Source: Pichia kudriavzevii (Eukaryota > Ascomycota > Pichiomycetes > Pichiales > Pichiaceae). From it: a DNA stretch of 64,000 bases. Of the stretch, positions 28,693-39,490 are shown in pieces. Under the pieces are notes generated by a model. The model worked only from the letters and a program-made list of their open reading frames with translations. It searched no databases and had not been told where the DNA came from. Within the stretch, counting starts at the first letter, position 1. Every line of letters starts with the position of its first letter. The position numbers and the translations under genes are program-made. The stretch is taken from contig NC_042506.1 of assembly GCF_003054445.1 (NCBI RefSeq), positions 255,501 through 319,500 on the forward strand, given 5' to 3'.

Positions 28693-28764
28693 GCGGGCTT
28701 AGCTCAGTGGGAGAGCGCCAGACTGAAGATCTGGAGGCCCTGTGTTCGATCCACAGAGCTCGCA
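28693..28764 (+). tRNA. tRNA-Phe(GAA), intronless
   Basis: 72 bases. Acceptor GCGGGCT pairs with AGCTCGC (one G-U), D-arm GCTCAGTGGGAGAGC, anticodon arm CCAGA-CTGAAGA-TCTGG with anticodon GAA, T-arm CTGTG-TTCGATC-CACAG, A73. No intron, unlike the S. cerevisiae Phe genes. A TTTTTTT run at about 28770-28776 is the likely pol III terminator. Confidence 0.96.
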
Positions 28765-29062
28765 TTAATTTTTTTAAACAGCATTGGTTTTTATTTTGTT
28801 CGGGAGATGAAGAGGAAGTCATGACTTCAGGTTTTCAACTGTTGTTGGTGACGCCCGTTTCCTTGTAGCTGTTATCCATTGTGATGTTTTGAGAATTTTT
28901 GTTTTCTTTACATTTGGGAATAAAATAAGGGAATAAATAAAGGATAATGATATATATATGGGAATATATAAATAAATATAAGGTCGTTAAAACGTTATGA
29001 GTGTTTTTTATTTTAAAGAAAAAATATTGGGAAGGGACACAAACTAGACGTGGGCATCAAGC

Positions 29063-30433
29063 TTAAGCCTTGTTTAAGTTTTCAACTAATTCCTTGTACT
29101 TTTGAGTGGAGAAGGACTTTGGTCTTTCAATGGCCATACCTAAACCTCTGTCAATGATCAATTGAGGTAAGACACCAAATGCTCTAGCAACACCAAACAA
29201 GACAGTGTAGTAAGATTCTTGGGTCAAGCCGTAATATTGTAACAAGATACCAGAGTGGGAGTCGACATTAGGCCATGGGTTCTTGGTCTTACCTTGTTCA
29301 GCGAGAACCTTTGGAGCAACTTCGTAAATGTTGGAGACCAACTTGAACATGTCGTAATCTGGCATGTGCTTTAGAGCAAATTCTCTTTGAGCGGTATATC
29401 TTGGATCGGTCTTTCTTAAAACTGCATGACCATAACCTGGAACAACTCTACCAGCGTTCAAGGTCTTCCACAAGTATTCTTCGATTTTTTCCTTGTTGAA
29501 AATGTCATCACCTAATTCCTTCTTCATACCAACTAACCATTCCAAAACTTCTTGGTTAGCTCTACCATGTAGTGGACCTGCTAAACCATTCATACCTGCC
29601 GCCAAGGACAAGTATGGAGAAGATAAAGCAGAACCAACCAAATGGGTGGTATGAGCAGAGACATTACCACCTTCATGATCGGAATGGATAGACAAGTATA
29701 ATCTCATCAATTCAACAAATTCCTTATTATCACCAAAACCTAACATGTTGGCAAAGTTATGGGAGTAATCAAGAGAAGCATTGACAGGAGCAACCTTACC
29801 ATCCTTAAAGACATTTCTGTAAATCTTTGCAGCAACATTAGGTAATTTTGCCAACAAGTCAATGGAATCTTCATAAGTGTATTTCCAGTATTCCTTCTTA
29901 TTGACACCATCAGCATAAGCCTTCGCGAATTTGGATTCTGATTCTAAAGCATTGATTGCAATAGAGAATTGGGCCATTGGGTGTAAAGTTGTTGGACAAG
30001 TATCCAACAAGTCTTCAACATGCTTTGGTAAAGCAGATCTAGAAGCCAATTCAGCAGAGAATGCCTTAGTTTGAGCAAGAGTTGGGACTTCACCAGTTAA
30101 TAATAACCAGAATAAAGCTTCTGGTAATGGTTCACTACTACCTTCAGCCTTTGGCAATTCCTTTTGAATATCTGGAATAGTCTTACCTCTGAATCTGATA
30201 CCTTCAACAGGGTCCAAAACAGAACCTTCCCAAACTAAACCCTTGATACCTCTCATACCACCGTATGCTTGTTCAAGGAGAACTTCGCCAATAACGGTCT
30301 TACCGTGCTTTGACTTCAACTCCTTGACTTCTGCCTGCCAGCCAGGTAACAATTCAGCAAATCTTTCCTTTAAGGTTGGTTCAGCAGTAGAGTAGGCTCT
30401 AGTTGCGGATCTTGCGAAATTTCTAAGAGACAT
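29063..30433 (-). CDS. CIT1: Mitochondrial citrate synthase
   Basis: Condenses oxaloacetate and acetyl-CoA at the entry of the TCA cycle. The N-terminus [16 protein letters not shown] is a classic Arg/Ser presequence for the matrix. The C-terminus ends NLNKA, with no peroxisomal SKL-type signal, so this is the CIT1 rather than the CIT2 type. Catalytic residues: His in GPLHGRANQ (about 288), His in GYGHAVL (about 335) and Asp in PNVDSHSG (about 390). [11 protein letters not shown] is the conserved substrate block. At 456 aa the length is usual. Codon choice is strongly biased, as expected for a highly expressed gene. Its upstream region contains poly(G)/poly(C) tracts. Confidence 0.97.
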   Translation of the reverse strand: MSLRNFARSATRAYSTAEPTLKERFAELLPGWQAEVKELKSKHGKTVIGEVLLEQAYGGMRGIKGLVWEGSVLDPVEGIRFRGKTIPDIQKELPKAEGSSEPLPEALFWLLLTGEVPTLAQTKAFSAELASRSALPKHVEDLLDTCPTTLHPMAQFSIAINALESESKFAKAYADGVNKKEYWKYTYEDSIDLLAKLPNVAAKIYRNVFKDGKVAPVNASLDYSHNFANMLGFGDNKEFVELMRLYLSIHSDHEGGNVSAHTTHLVGSALSSPYLSLAAGMNGLAGPLHGRANQEVLEWLVGMKKELGDDIFNKEKIEEYLWKTLNAGRVVPGYGHAVLRKTDPRYTAQREFALKHMPDYDMFKLVSNIYEVAPKVLAEQGKTKNPWPNVDSHSGILLQYYGLTQESYYTVLFGVARAFGVLPQLIIDRGLGMAIERPKSFSTQKYKELVENLNKA

Positions 30434-31315
30434 GATTATAAAAAATTGGATTTATTGTTTCTTGCTTTTCCTTAAATGGAGACAGAACAATTCAAAACAA
30501 ATTAAAAGAAACAAGAAAGGCAAAGAGAAGAAAAAGAGACAACAACAACAACAATTATAAGAGAATGACAATCCAACATCCAAGGAGGAAGATGAGAGAT
30601 TAAATCCACCACGAGAGGAATTGCAGGAATTGCAGGGGGGGGGGGAAGCACTTCCAGATAAGGAATTTTTCAAACATATAGTAAACCTCCATTTTTGTAC
30701 ATAGTTGACGTTTCTCTCTTAGGTAAATGCTAACAGTGTCATGCCGAGGACGGGTCATGGGAAAAAGACAATGGGTAATGCGACTCTCTCCCGTGTGAGG
30801 ATGGCCTCTTTCGGAATTTCCACGGTGAGTGACTGTGTAGGGGGGGGGGGGAAGAAGGAGAAGGGGAAGGGGAAGCAATTGTCGGATCCGAGAAGTCGCG
30901 ACACGGACAAGTCGTCAAGAGTAGGCCAAAAGTCGTTGCTGGTATTTTTTTTACCATGGTGTTTCTGAAAAAAAAATAAAAAAAATAAAAAGGCCGCGTA
31001 GGGTTTGTATTTTAAAACTGTTTTAGGAAAACGGGACGACGACGCGACGCGACGGTGGAGGAGTGTAGGTTTCTGGGGGGGGGGGGGAAAAAAGATATCG
31101 ATATCGATATCGATGTCGACGCGACGGTGTAGTGCGTATGAGGGTGGGTTTCCCCCTTTTTGGCAGTTGTGAGAAAGAAAGAAGGGGCAACCACAACATG
31201 GGATGGAATTATTACAATTGATGTTGCGCTGAGCATTTCTAATAGGGATGAATCTAATGTGGTTGTACAATTGCATAAAGGGCTAGATAAAGAGTCAGAT
31301 AAAGATCCAGATACA
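30434..31315. other. CIT1-MMS2 divergent promoter region with poly(G) runs
   Basis: About 880 bases. Three uninterrupted G-runs on the plus strand: 30635-30645 (11), 30840-30851 (12) and 31075-31087 (13). A short ATCGAT tandem at 31095-31112 and CGACG-rich repeats at 31034-31054 lie close by. Long overlapping ORFs here are low in complexity and without similarity, so I call none. A fourth, longer G-run follows MMS2. Confidence 0.7.
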
Positions 31316-31729
31316 ATGTCTATACCACGTAATTTCAAGCTTCTTGAAGAATTGGAGAAGGGTGAAAAAGGTCTCGGAGCTGATGCATGTTCTTATGGTT
31401 TAGCAGATCCCAACGATATCACAATGACCACATGGAACGCCACCATTCTGGGTCCGCCAAACTCCGTCCATGAAAACAGAATATACTCCCTGCAGGTGGT
31501 GTGTGGTGAAAGTTATCCAGATGCTCCGCCAAAGGTGCAGTTTCTCTCAAAGATCAATCTACCCTGTGTCGATCAACGTAATGGCGAAGTTATTCAATCG
31601 AAATTCCCAACTCTTAATAGATGGCAGCGCTCGTATTCTATTGAAATACTTCTCTTGGACCTGAGAAAGACAATGGCAGAGCCGGCCAATAAGAAACTCC
31701 CGCAGCCAAAGGAAGGCGAAACTTTCTAG
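31316..31729 (+). CDS. MMS2: Ubiquitin-conjugating enzyme variant Mms2 (UEV)
   Basis: Partner of Ubc13 in making Lys63-linked ubiquitin chains on PCNA for error-free post-replication repair. From ATG 31316 it is 137 aa, exactly the length of S. cerevisiae Mms2, and nearly every block matches: PRNFKLLEELEKGEKGLG, SYGLADPNDITMT, TILGPPNSVHENRIYSL, and the end PANKKLPQPKEGETF. As expected for a UEV, there is no active-site Cys in the E2 position. The frame is open 52 codons further up but starts only at TTG and has no counterpart in the family, so that extension is rejected. Confidence 0.95.
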   Translation: MSIPRNFKLLEELEKGEKGLGADACSYGLADPNDITMTTWNATILGPPNSVHENRIYSLQVVCGESYPDAPPKVQFLSKINLPCVDQRNGEVIQSKFPTLNRWQRSYSIEILLLDLRKTMAEPANKKLPQPKEGETF

Positions 31730-31803
31730 TTGAGACTTTCACTCTTTAAGGACTTGTTTAAGATGAACAACAAACAACGGACAGCTTGAACAAGCAACAA
31801 GGA

Positions 31804-31826
31804 GGGGGGGGGGGGGGGGGGGGGGG
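31804..31826. repeat. Poly(G) tract of 23
   Basis: Uninterrupted run of 23 G on the plus strand in the short region between the MMS2 and SOM1 stops. Such runs are unstable in replication, can form G-quadruplexes and are prone to sequencing error in length. Confidence 0.9.
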
Positions 31827-31970
31827 TTATTTGGACACTCAACACAGGAAAAGTCGAATAAGTTCATCAAGGTAGAGAAAGGGTAGAAAGGAGAGAATGG
31901 AACAAGATTAAAAAAAAAAAAGAAAGAAGTAGTCTACATTAAATCATTGTCCTTTTCCTTGTTATACCTG

Positions 31971-32342
31971 TTATACATGTCTCTCATAATACGCTTGCAT
32001 CTTCTCTTGAAGGACAGAATCTGCTCTTAAGAAATCTTGGATTTCGTCATTTATCGTGTAGGTATTGTCACTCCGACTAGTCACCTCAATGTCTCTGTAA
32101 ACTCCCTCCTTTAATCCATGCTTTGGCTGCAGCCTGTACCCAACAACCTCGCCGTTCCGTGTTTCCAAACACCTTAGGAAAACCCTCTTGAAGGGCAGAC
32201 ATATCACCCGGTTCCCGTCATAAGTACACTGGTTTTGAATTAATTGGTACAAACTGCAGTTAGGTGGTATTTCTTCACTCCTCATAACTGGGAATAGCTT
32301 CTCAATCTCTCCTCGTGTATAGACAGGCAGTGCCGGCGCCAT
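31971..32342 (-). CDS. SOM1: Mitochondrial inner membrane peptidase subunit Som1
   Basis: Small subunit of the Imp1/Imp2 protease that removes intermembrane-space sorting signals. The conserved core is CSLYQLIQNQC followed by VICLPFKRVFLRC, giving the Cys pattern and the C-x-PFKR block of Som1. 123 aa, longer than the 74 aa of S. cerevisiae, with an added C-terminal part rich in charged residues. The start MAPALPVYTRGE resembles the S. cerevisiae MAPPTT start. Divergent from PCM1 with 298 bases between starts, a region with repeated ATATAC/CATATA sequence at 32355-32405. Confidence 0.85.
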   Translation of the reverse strand: MAPALPVYTRGEIEKLFPVMRSEEIPPNCSLYQLIQNQCTYDGNRVICLPFKRVFLRCLETRNGEVVGYRLQPKHGLKEGVYRDIEVTSRSDNTYTINDEIQDFLRADSVLQEKMQAYYERHV

Positions 32343-32640
32343 CTCTCGTCACTATATATCCATATATTCACATATATTCACATATATACATATACATATA
32401 CGTATACACTCAGTAATTCCAATGTGCCATCTGCGTATCCCCTTGTAAATTTTTATGCTTCTTTACTGGGAAAAATCAATTCTCATGCCCCGTGGCTCGC
32501 CATTGCTATTCTTAACACCCTATACGGTGTCACCTCCGTACAACACTGGATTATGGTACAATCACTCTCCTGCACACGTTCTCCACGATCATCTCCATCA
32601 TCTGCTGGTGCTTAAGGTAGGAAAAACGTAACCAACACCA

Positions 32641-34242
32641 ATGTCTGCCCCATTCTCTGAAATCCAGCCAATTTACTCAAAGTACCCACCACCTGCTTCT
32701 CCCAAATTCCAGTATGGGACGGCCGGTTTCAGGATGCTTGCATCAAAACTGGACTCTGTCATGGTGGCAGTGGCCACCCTCTCGGTGATCCGCTCCTTCT
32801 CCCTTCAGGGGAAAACAGTCGGTGTAATGATCACTGCATCCCACAACCCGCCTCAAGATAACGGCGTCAAAGTTGTGGACCCATTTGGTGATATGTTGCC
32901 ACAGGATTGGGAACCTTTAGCTACAAGTTTAGCTAATTGTACCAACTTCGACGAGTTTGAAAGCATACTCAACCCTTTGTGGAAGAAATACAACCCCAAT
33001 GGCAAGAATAAGGCCAATATCGTTATAGCGAGGGATACAAGAGAGAGCGGCAGTCATTTGCTAGATATTTGTACCCAGTTGTTTGAGTCAATACCTGAGT
33101 TTGTCAATTGTACAAATTTTGGTGTCTTAACCACTCCCCAACTACATTACATTACCAGGGCTTTTAACGACCCATCCTTTGGCGAACCTACCGAAGAGGG
33201 GTACTATAAGAAATTGAATGAATCTTTGCTTAGATTGTTGGAAATTAATGAATTGAACGCTTCGGACCTTACTAATGTGGTGGTTGATTGTGCAAATGGG
33301 GTTGGTGCTCTCAAGCTCGAGCAATTCTTGGAAAAATCAGCAGTTGCTAGCAAGTTTAAAGTGGTCAATGATAACACAGAGGATCCACAGCAACTCAACG
33401 TTAAATGTGGTGCAGACTACGTCAAGACAAACCAACGGTTGCCTGCCAACATTAGTGAAGCAGTTGCATCCGCTCCTAACACCCTATGCGCATCATTTGA
33501 TGGTGACGCAGATAGGCTTGTTTGCTATTACCAAGGTGACGGATTCGTGCTCTTCGATGGCGACAAGATAGCGATTTTATTATCAAGTATGATTTCAAAA
33601 TTGTTATCTCAGTTATCTGTCGATTTGAAAGTGGGTATAATTCAAACGGCATATGCCAACGGCGCTTCTACTTCTTATATCGTAGAAGAACTCGGATTAC
33701 CTTCCATTTGTGCCAAAACCGGTGTCAAGCATTTGCACCATGAAGCTCTCAAATTTGATATCGGTATCTATTTTGAAGCAAATGGTCATGGTACAGTCTT
33801 GTTTAGCGATAATTTCAGAGACAAGATTTCAAAGATCAACCATCCTGCGGCAGAATCACTGCTATTGTTGAACGACTTAATCAACCAAACTGTAGGTGAC
33901 GCCTTGAGTGATTTACTAGCAGTTGTGGCTTCGTTGTGTATTCTAAAGCAATCCAACAACGACTGGTCTAGAACATACAAAGACCTCCCTAATAAACTAG
34001 CAAAAGTCGTTGTTAAAGATAGAAATGCCTTTGTCACTACAGATGCAGAGAGAAGGTTGATTGAGCCAAATGCCATCCAACCGAAAATAGACCAACTTGT
34101 CAGTACGGTAAAATTAGGAAGATCTTTTGTTAGACCCAGTGGCACTGAGGATGCCGTCCGTGTCTATGCTGAGGCGTCAACAATTGAAGAATGTGAGTAC
34201 TTGACTAACGCCGTTGTCAAACTCGTTGCGGAATACTCGTGA
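32641..34242 (+). CDS. PCM1: Phosphoacetylglucosamine mutase
   Basis: Converts GlcNAc-6-phosphate to GlcNAc-1-phosphate for UDP-GlcNAc, needed for chitin, GPI anchors and N-glycans. Markers: the phosphoserine loop TASHNPPQDNGVKV, metal-binding loop FDGDADR, sugar-binding ANGHGTV, and phosphate-binding RPSGTEDAVRVYAEA near the C-terminus. The N-terminal FQYGTAGFRM is also typical of the family. 533 aa against 557 in S. cerevisiae. The ATG has no upstream alternative in frame. Confidence 0.95.
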   Translation: MSAPFSEIQPIYSKYPPPASPKFQYGTAGFRMLASKLDSVMVAVATLSVIRSFSLQGKTVGVMITASHNPPQDNGVKVVDPFGDMLPQDWEPLATSLANCTNFDEFESILNPLWKKYNPNGKNKANIVIARDTRESGSHLLDICTQLFESIPEFVNCTNFGVLTTPQLHYITRAFNDPSFGEPTEEGYYKKLNESLLRLLEINELNASDLTNVVVDCANGVGALKLEQFLEKSAVASKFKVVNDNTEDPQQLNVKCGADYVKTNQRLPANISEAVASAPNTLCASFDGDADRLVCYYQGDGFVLFDGDKIAILLSSMISKLLSQLSVDLKVGIIQTAYANGASTSYIVEELGLPSICAKTGVKHLHHEALKFDIGIYFEANGHGTVLFSDNFRDKISKINHPAAESLLLLNDLINQTVGDALSDLLAVVASLCILKQSNNDWSRTYKDLPNKLAKVVVKDRNAFVTTDAERRLIEPNAIQPKIDQLVSTVKLGRSFVRPSGTEDAVRVYAEASTIEECEYLTNAVVKLVAEYS

Positions 34243-34562
34243 CTAAAGTAAATCTAGAACTTCACCTTTCTATACAAGTAGATGTCAATGAAACTTTAAT
34301 AGTGCATTGTTGTAGAACCCTTCACCTCTAGAGCTCTGACGCGTTTTCGCCAGCAAAAACATGCAATTACGCGTGTACTTGCCTAGTCTAGATTTCTGGT
34401 ATGAAAATATTTCTTTCATGGACATGCCCGCTGGTCCTGTAAGGAACATCATTATCTACAGTTTCTTATTGTGATAAAGGAGGATATCTTTAACTTATTC
34501 AGCACGGCACTACGTGCACGATCTACTTCTGCACCTCCAAAGTATATCAACTTTATTCAACA
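34243..34562. other. Intergenic region PCM1-CDC25
   Basis: 320 bases containing the PCM1 3' end and the CDC25 promoter and leader. No separate gene. An ORF starting at 34514 is mostly the CDC25 intron read in another frame. Confidence 0.55.
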
Positions 34563-37500
34563 ATGAGTATGTATCTACCCCTCTCACCGTTTCGCATCTC
34601 TCCATCCCCCCATGTTGGTTACTGCTTGATCTAGTTACTAACCCTTTTTGGACCTATTCTGACATACAGACATTAGTGAGAGATCACCAGAGTCTAGAAA
34701 TACATCTCCTCTGCGATTGGAATCGCAGGGCAAGAAGCAGTTGTCAATGGACGTCCCCACTCTGGTGGAAAAGGAACACCGGGTTTCCAAAGTGGACTTT
34801 TCGTATCTTGTATCACAACTATCTCCGTCTCCCGGTGCCTGGTCTCCACCGAGAAAATCGAGCCAACCTGACCTTGAGGAGTTCATAGACATGGACAACG
34901 AGTCAACCCATTCTGAGAAGTTCGAGTATAAGGGAGAAACAGTGCACGGTATCCTGGAACATGCACGAACAAGAAGCGCTGATTCAAAACATTCAAGTAT
35001 ATCATTGAACAATTCCATATTGTCAATCAAGAATGAATCGCACAACACATCCTCCTCTTTCCTTAATTCATCCGTACCCACCAATGACATCCTAAATAAT
35101 TCTTCTTTCAATGAACCATTTGTAGAGCAAAATCAAGTTGAGGATCATACACCAATAGTACACCAACAACAACACTTTGATGATTCCACGCCTGTTCCAG
35201 CTAGACGCCAAACAATAGATAACGATGATTTGAAGCTATCCAGTGAAGTCATAACGAATATATTCGCTGAAGATTCAATGACCATGCTAGAGCCAGAGTC
35301 GAAAAATCAAAGCCGTATCCAAAGTACAACATCTTCAATTTATAGTGCTCTACCAAATAGAATCCAAAGTACTACATCTTCTATGTATTCTGAAATTCCT
35401 GGTCACAAATCTGTAGATATTACCGACGGACTGAAAAAATTTAGGATATCCTCTATGAAACCACAGTTGCACAAACATACCAGTCAACCGCTTGAAAACC
35501 TAGAAGAAGTTAATGAAGAAGTGGAATTTCAAGATAATGTCACTTCCAAGTATGATTCACTAGTGGATGATCAGCCTTTGGATTTTACCTCTCCCACTCC
35601 TTCAGTTGGACAACCAACATTTCCACCTAATACAGCACCTAGAGTGTCGGTACTAGATCAATCCATTTACAAAAATAAAGGTGAACCAGCTCAGTCGAAG
35701 ACCTTATCATCAGTTCAATCACAGCAAAATATTGAAAAAATGATGGATAAAACTGGATCTTCCAAAACTGAATTATTTGATAATTATGAGATGACTGAAG
35801 AAAGTAGAAGAGATGAAACAGAAGACGAAGATGAAGATACCTCCGCTCTTTTTGTTACTGCTATTTATGCATTCAATGCAGATAGCTTGGAATCGGAGAA
35901 TGACTCCTCAATCTGTCTATCGTTTGATCAGGATGAAATAGCGTTTACCTATAATTTAGATGATTCGGGATGGGGTGAGGTAACGTTGTTGTCTTCACTA
36001 AAACGGGGTTGGGTTCCAATGAACTATTTCAAATCCACCGTAACTTCTGGTATTCAGGACATTGAATTAAAAAGCTTATCACCTAGAGACCTTGCAGAAA
36101 CCCGGGCTCCATTAAAGTTACTACTGAAACATGCTGGTACATTTTTATTGAACCCTCAGTCAAAACCTGTATACATCAATGGTGAACTACGTGGATATAC
36201 CTTTGATGTTGAGTGCTTTAATGGAATGACCGATGGTGTCCGAAAACTGTTAATTGACACCAACTGTATTTCAAGATCGAATTCGGTTGTTCAATCGAAA
36301 CCAGTCGTTAGAAAAATGAGAAAAAAACTCTTACGTGGTTGGGCCGACCTTATCGGTAAGGGCAAAGATTACATGGGGACTATAGCAAGTTCCAAGATTG
36401 AATATTTGCAACTCCTCACATTTCATTTATTGCAAAAGGCTATCACGTTTTTAGATATTTGGAGATTAGAACAGGAGAGGTTGGACGAGGAAACTCAGCA
36501 ACTACCTCAAAGAGTGGATAAAAACAGAACAACTCTTGCCTGGGATTCGTTTGAGTCCGTTAACTTGAACATCCTATACCTCGAAAAGCCTCCGATTCTT
36601 TCTTACAGAATTAACGAAATCTACAATCAACTAATAACCTATTTTTGCTTAATTGCCGGAAGAATTGATTTGGTCGAACATAATCCAAAGAGTTTTCAAG
36701 TTGTTGCAACTGTTACAGGGCACATTAATCTGTTAATCAATGAGTATTTTTTTATCATTAAACTCTTGAAAAGTACAATGAACGAACAAGATAGCGAGAA
36801 AAGGTTATCCATGAATTTAACTAAATATGGGAAGCTGACATCAAATATGAATTTGAAAACACAGATGAAAAAACTTGATTTGCAGACAGAAAAGTTGAGA
36901 CAAATGGTCGAAGAATTGAATACGTACATCAAGATATTGCATGATTCTGCCAAAAAAGAGATGTTCAACAGAGGAACTAATTTCAATGCTACCGAAGTCA
37001 ACAATAATTTGTATTTCTATTCTCGGGAGGGTGGTGCTGTCGTTGTGTGTGCATGTAAAATGATTGAACTGTGTTCTAGCATATACTACATAATGAAGAA
37101 TTCAATAAGCTTTGACGATTCAATGCTGCTACCTCAAAGCAGAAGATATCCAAATTACCTCAAAATGAGTGTTACGCCTGAAGAGTTTATTAAAAAGTGC
37201 TCTTCTGCACTAGCTAATGACTCTAATATTCAAAAACAAGTGAGTAAGTATAAGAGAGAATCAATTGCGTTGAATTCCAAGCCTGAAAAACTGAGAGAGA
37301 ATGTCAATCGAGTCAGTCAACAATACTCTATCTTTAAGATGGGTAATTCGACTGATGTGCAACTAAGTTCTGCAGGTCTAGACTTTTTGTCTCACATTAA
37401 TTCTGATGAACAATCGAACTTTTTAGCCGATGACCTTGAGACAGACTTACAGGCCACAGAGCTTTCAGACTTAGAATTCAATGTTGAAAGCGAACTTATT

Positions 37501-39321
37501 AGAAGTCAGACGGATGGCAAAATTATTGGTGCTTCCTTCAGAGCGTTGGTTTATTTATTGACGGATGAGAGTAATCCACCTGATTATTTTTTTATCAATG
37601 CTTTCTTTTTGACTTTTAGGATTTTTGCGGACAGTACTCAGTTATTGGAGGCTTTAATCAGAAGGTTTGATGTGAATGATGACTACAAAAACAGATTGAA
37701 TGATGGCACAGGAAAATTCACTGAGATCAAGGTGATGAATAAAAGAAAGCTAGTGGCTAAAAGCTTTAGATTTTGGCTTGAAAGTTATTGGAATTCAAAG
37801 AATGATTATTCTTTGTTAGCTCCACTAATGAACTTTTTCAATGAAGGTATGAAGAACTTCCTACCTATTGAGAGCTATCAGTTACTAGTCACAGCGTCTA
37901 AATTAATTGGGAACCCACCAATAGAAAATAATGACGACAGGTTGAACTTTTACAACAACTTTTCCAATAACGAACAATTACTACCAAGAAAGATTTCTTC
38001 AAAATTGCACCAAAAAACATTGAAAAATATGTCTCTTGGTGCCAATCCTAATGGTTTGCTTACTGAGATTGAAGCATATAACGCTTTTTTGGATGATGTT
38101 GAAACTTATGACCTCGAAAAGATCGACGAAGCTCCGATTGAAAATAATTCACGTCTTTCGTTGAGCTTAAACTTAAACATCGAACTAAAGAATTCAGGCT
38201 CTAATTCTGTATTATTGACTCCGCAACAAATTTCGATGATCAGAATGATAATCATGTCGTACCGCCGTATGTTAGGAACTCACTGGTATAAGAAGCATAT
38301 TGAAAATCAATTTGAGCCACTGGACACCAAAACCTTAATTGATTCATGGTGGAGTGCTTCCCAAGAAAGTTGGAAAATTCTAAATGACGACCTTACTTTA
38401 CTCAATTTTAACGGTTTAGAAATAGCTAAGCAATTGACTCTTATTGAATCCAAACTTTTTTGCTCTATTCAAGTAGGTGAGCTACTGAATCAAAATTTCA
38501 CGACCAAAAAGTTACATCTTAATTTATCACCAAATATTCAGAAATCAATTTTGTTTACCAACCTGCTATCTGATTACGTTATTGAGAGTATTTTAAAACC
38601 AGACTTGAAAATGAGGCAACGGATCCATGCATTCAAATGTTGGTTGAAAATCTCGATTTCATGTCTCTATTTGAGGAACTTCAATTCGTTAGCCTCTATT
38701 ATGACTTCATTACAAAGTTTTCTAATTACACGTATATCAGCAATCTGGGAAGGACTTACAGAGAAATATAAAGAATTGTTCCATTATCTTGCATCGATCA
38801 TTCACCCAAACAAAAACTATAGTGCTTATCGTGACAGACTGCGTGATTTTTTGTCCACGAACGAGCAAGATAATATTGACATTCCAATAGTTCCTTATCT
38901 TTCTTTATTCTTACAAGACTTGACGTTTATTGTCGACGGTAATCCAAATTATCGTACAAATAGCAAATCATTTTTAGATGAGAAATTGATTAATATAGAT
39001 AAGTATCTGAAGATCACAAGAATTGTTAGTGACATTCAAGCATTGCAGATTTCTTATAAAGATGTTGGTGAGTTAGGTCAATTGTATAATGACAAGAATA
39101 CTGATATCATTCGATCTGAGACAATCAAAAACCTGAAGGAACAATTAGGTGGTACTGATAATATGATATCATTTGCCGACATGTTTGACATTTACGGGGT
39201 CCCAATTTTACAGGAATTGATTTTACTGGAAATTTGGAAAGTAAAGCAGACAAATGCACGAGACGACGATAGAAGTTGGAAATTGAGTTGTGCAATTCAA
39301 CCAAGAGACCTAAACGGTTAA
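34563..39321 (+). CDS. CDC25: Ras guanine nucleotide exchange factor Cdc25 (spliced)
   Basis: Activates Ras by GDP release, upstream of adenylate cyclase/PKA; membrane-associated. Proposed structure: exon 1 is 34563-34566 (ATGA), the intron 34567-34669, exon 2 34670-39321, giving 1551 aa starting MNISERSPESRNTSPL. Without splicing, the frame opens only at TTG 34717 or ATG 34747. Domains: a disordered Ser/Thr-rich N-terminus with two similar RIQSTTSS-I/M-YS segments, SH3 at about 394-456 (ALFVTAIYAFNAD to GWVPMNYF), RasGEF-N from about 951, and the catalytic RasGEF from about 1259 to 1520. S. cerevisiae Cdc25 is 1589 aa. A paralog Sdc25 exists there, but CDC25 is the simpler call. Confidence 0.92.
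34567..34669 (+). other. Spliceosomal intron of CDC25
   Basis: 103 bases: 5' splice site GTATGT at 34567, branch site TACTAAC at 34636-34642 (branch A at 34641), pyrimidine-rich stretch, and 3' splice site ACATACAG ending at 34669, 28 bases past the branch. Splicing joins ATGA to ACATTAG and keeps the CDC25 frame open with no stop. Confidence 0.88.
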
Positions 39322-39490
39322 TTCAATATTTTTCATTCTTTTTTTTTTTTGAGCTTTCTTTATACGCTTTTTTTGTAACAATTATTATAATTTATTAAAT
39401 ATGGACCTAAAATGTTCTGAAGTTCTAATATGAAGAAATGTACATATGAATAATAACTAGATAAAGAATGAGGTGAAAGTTAACACTGGC

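Noticed and set aside
31160-31315. N-terminal extension of MMS2 by 52 codons
   Set aside because: Opens only at TTG, passes close to a poly(G) region, and the Mms2 family starts at the internal ATG with an exact 137-aa match.
30452-31338. Several overlapping ORFs of 70-173 codons between CIT1 and MMS2
   Set aside because: Low-complexity products of the poly(G), poly(A) and simple-repeat tracts, mostly without ATG starts.
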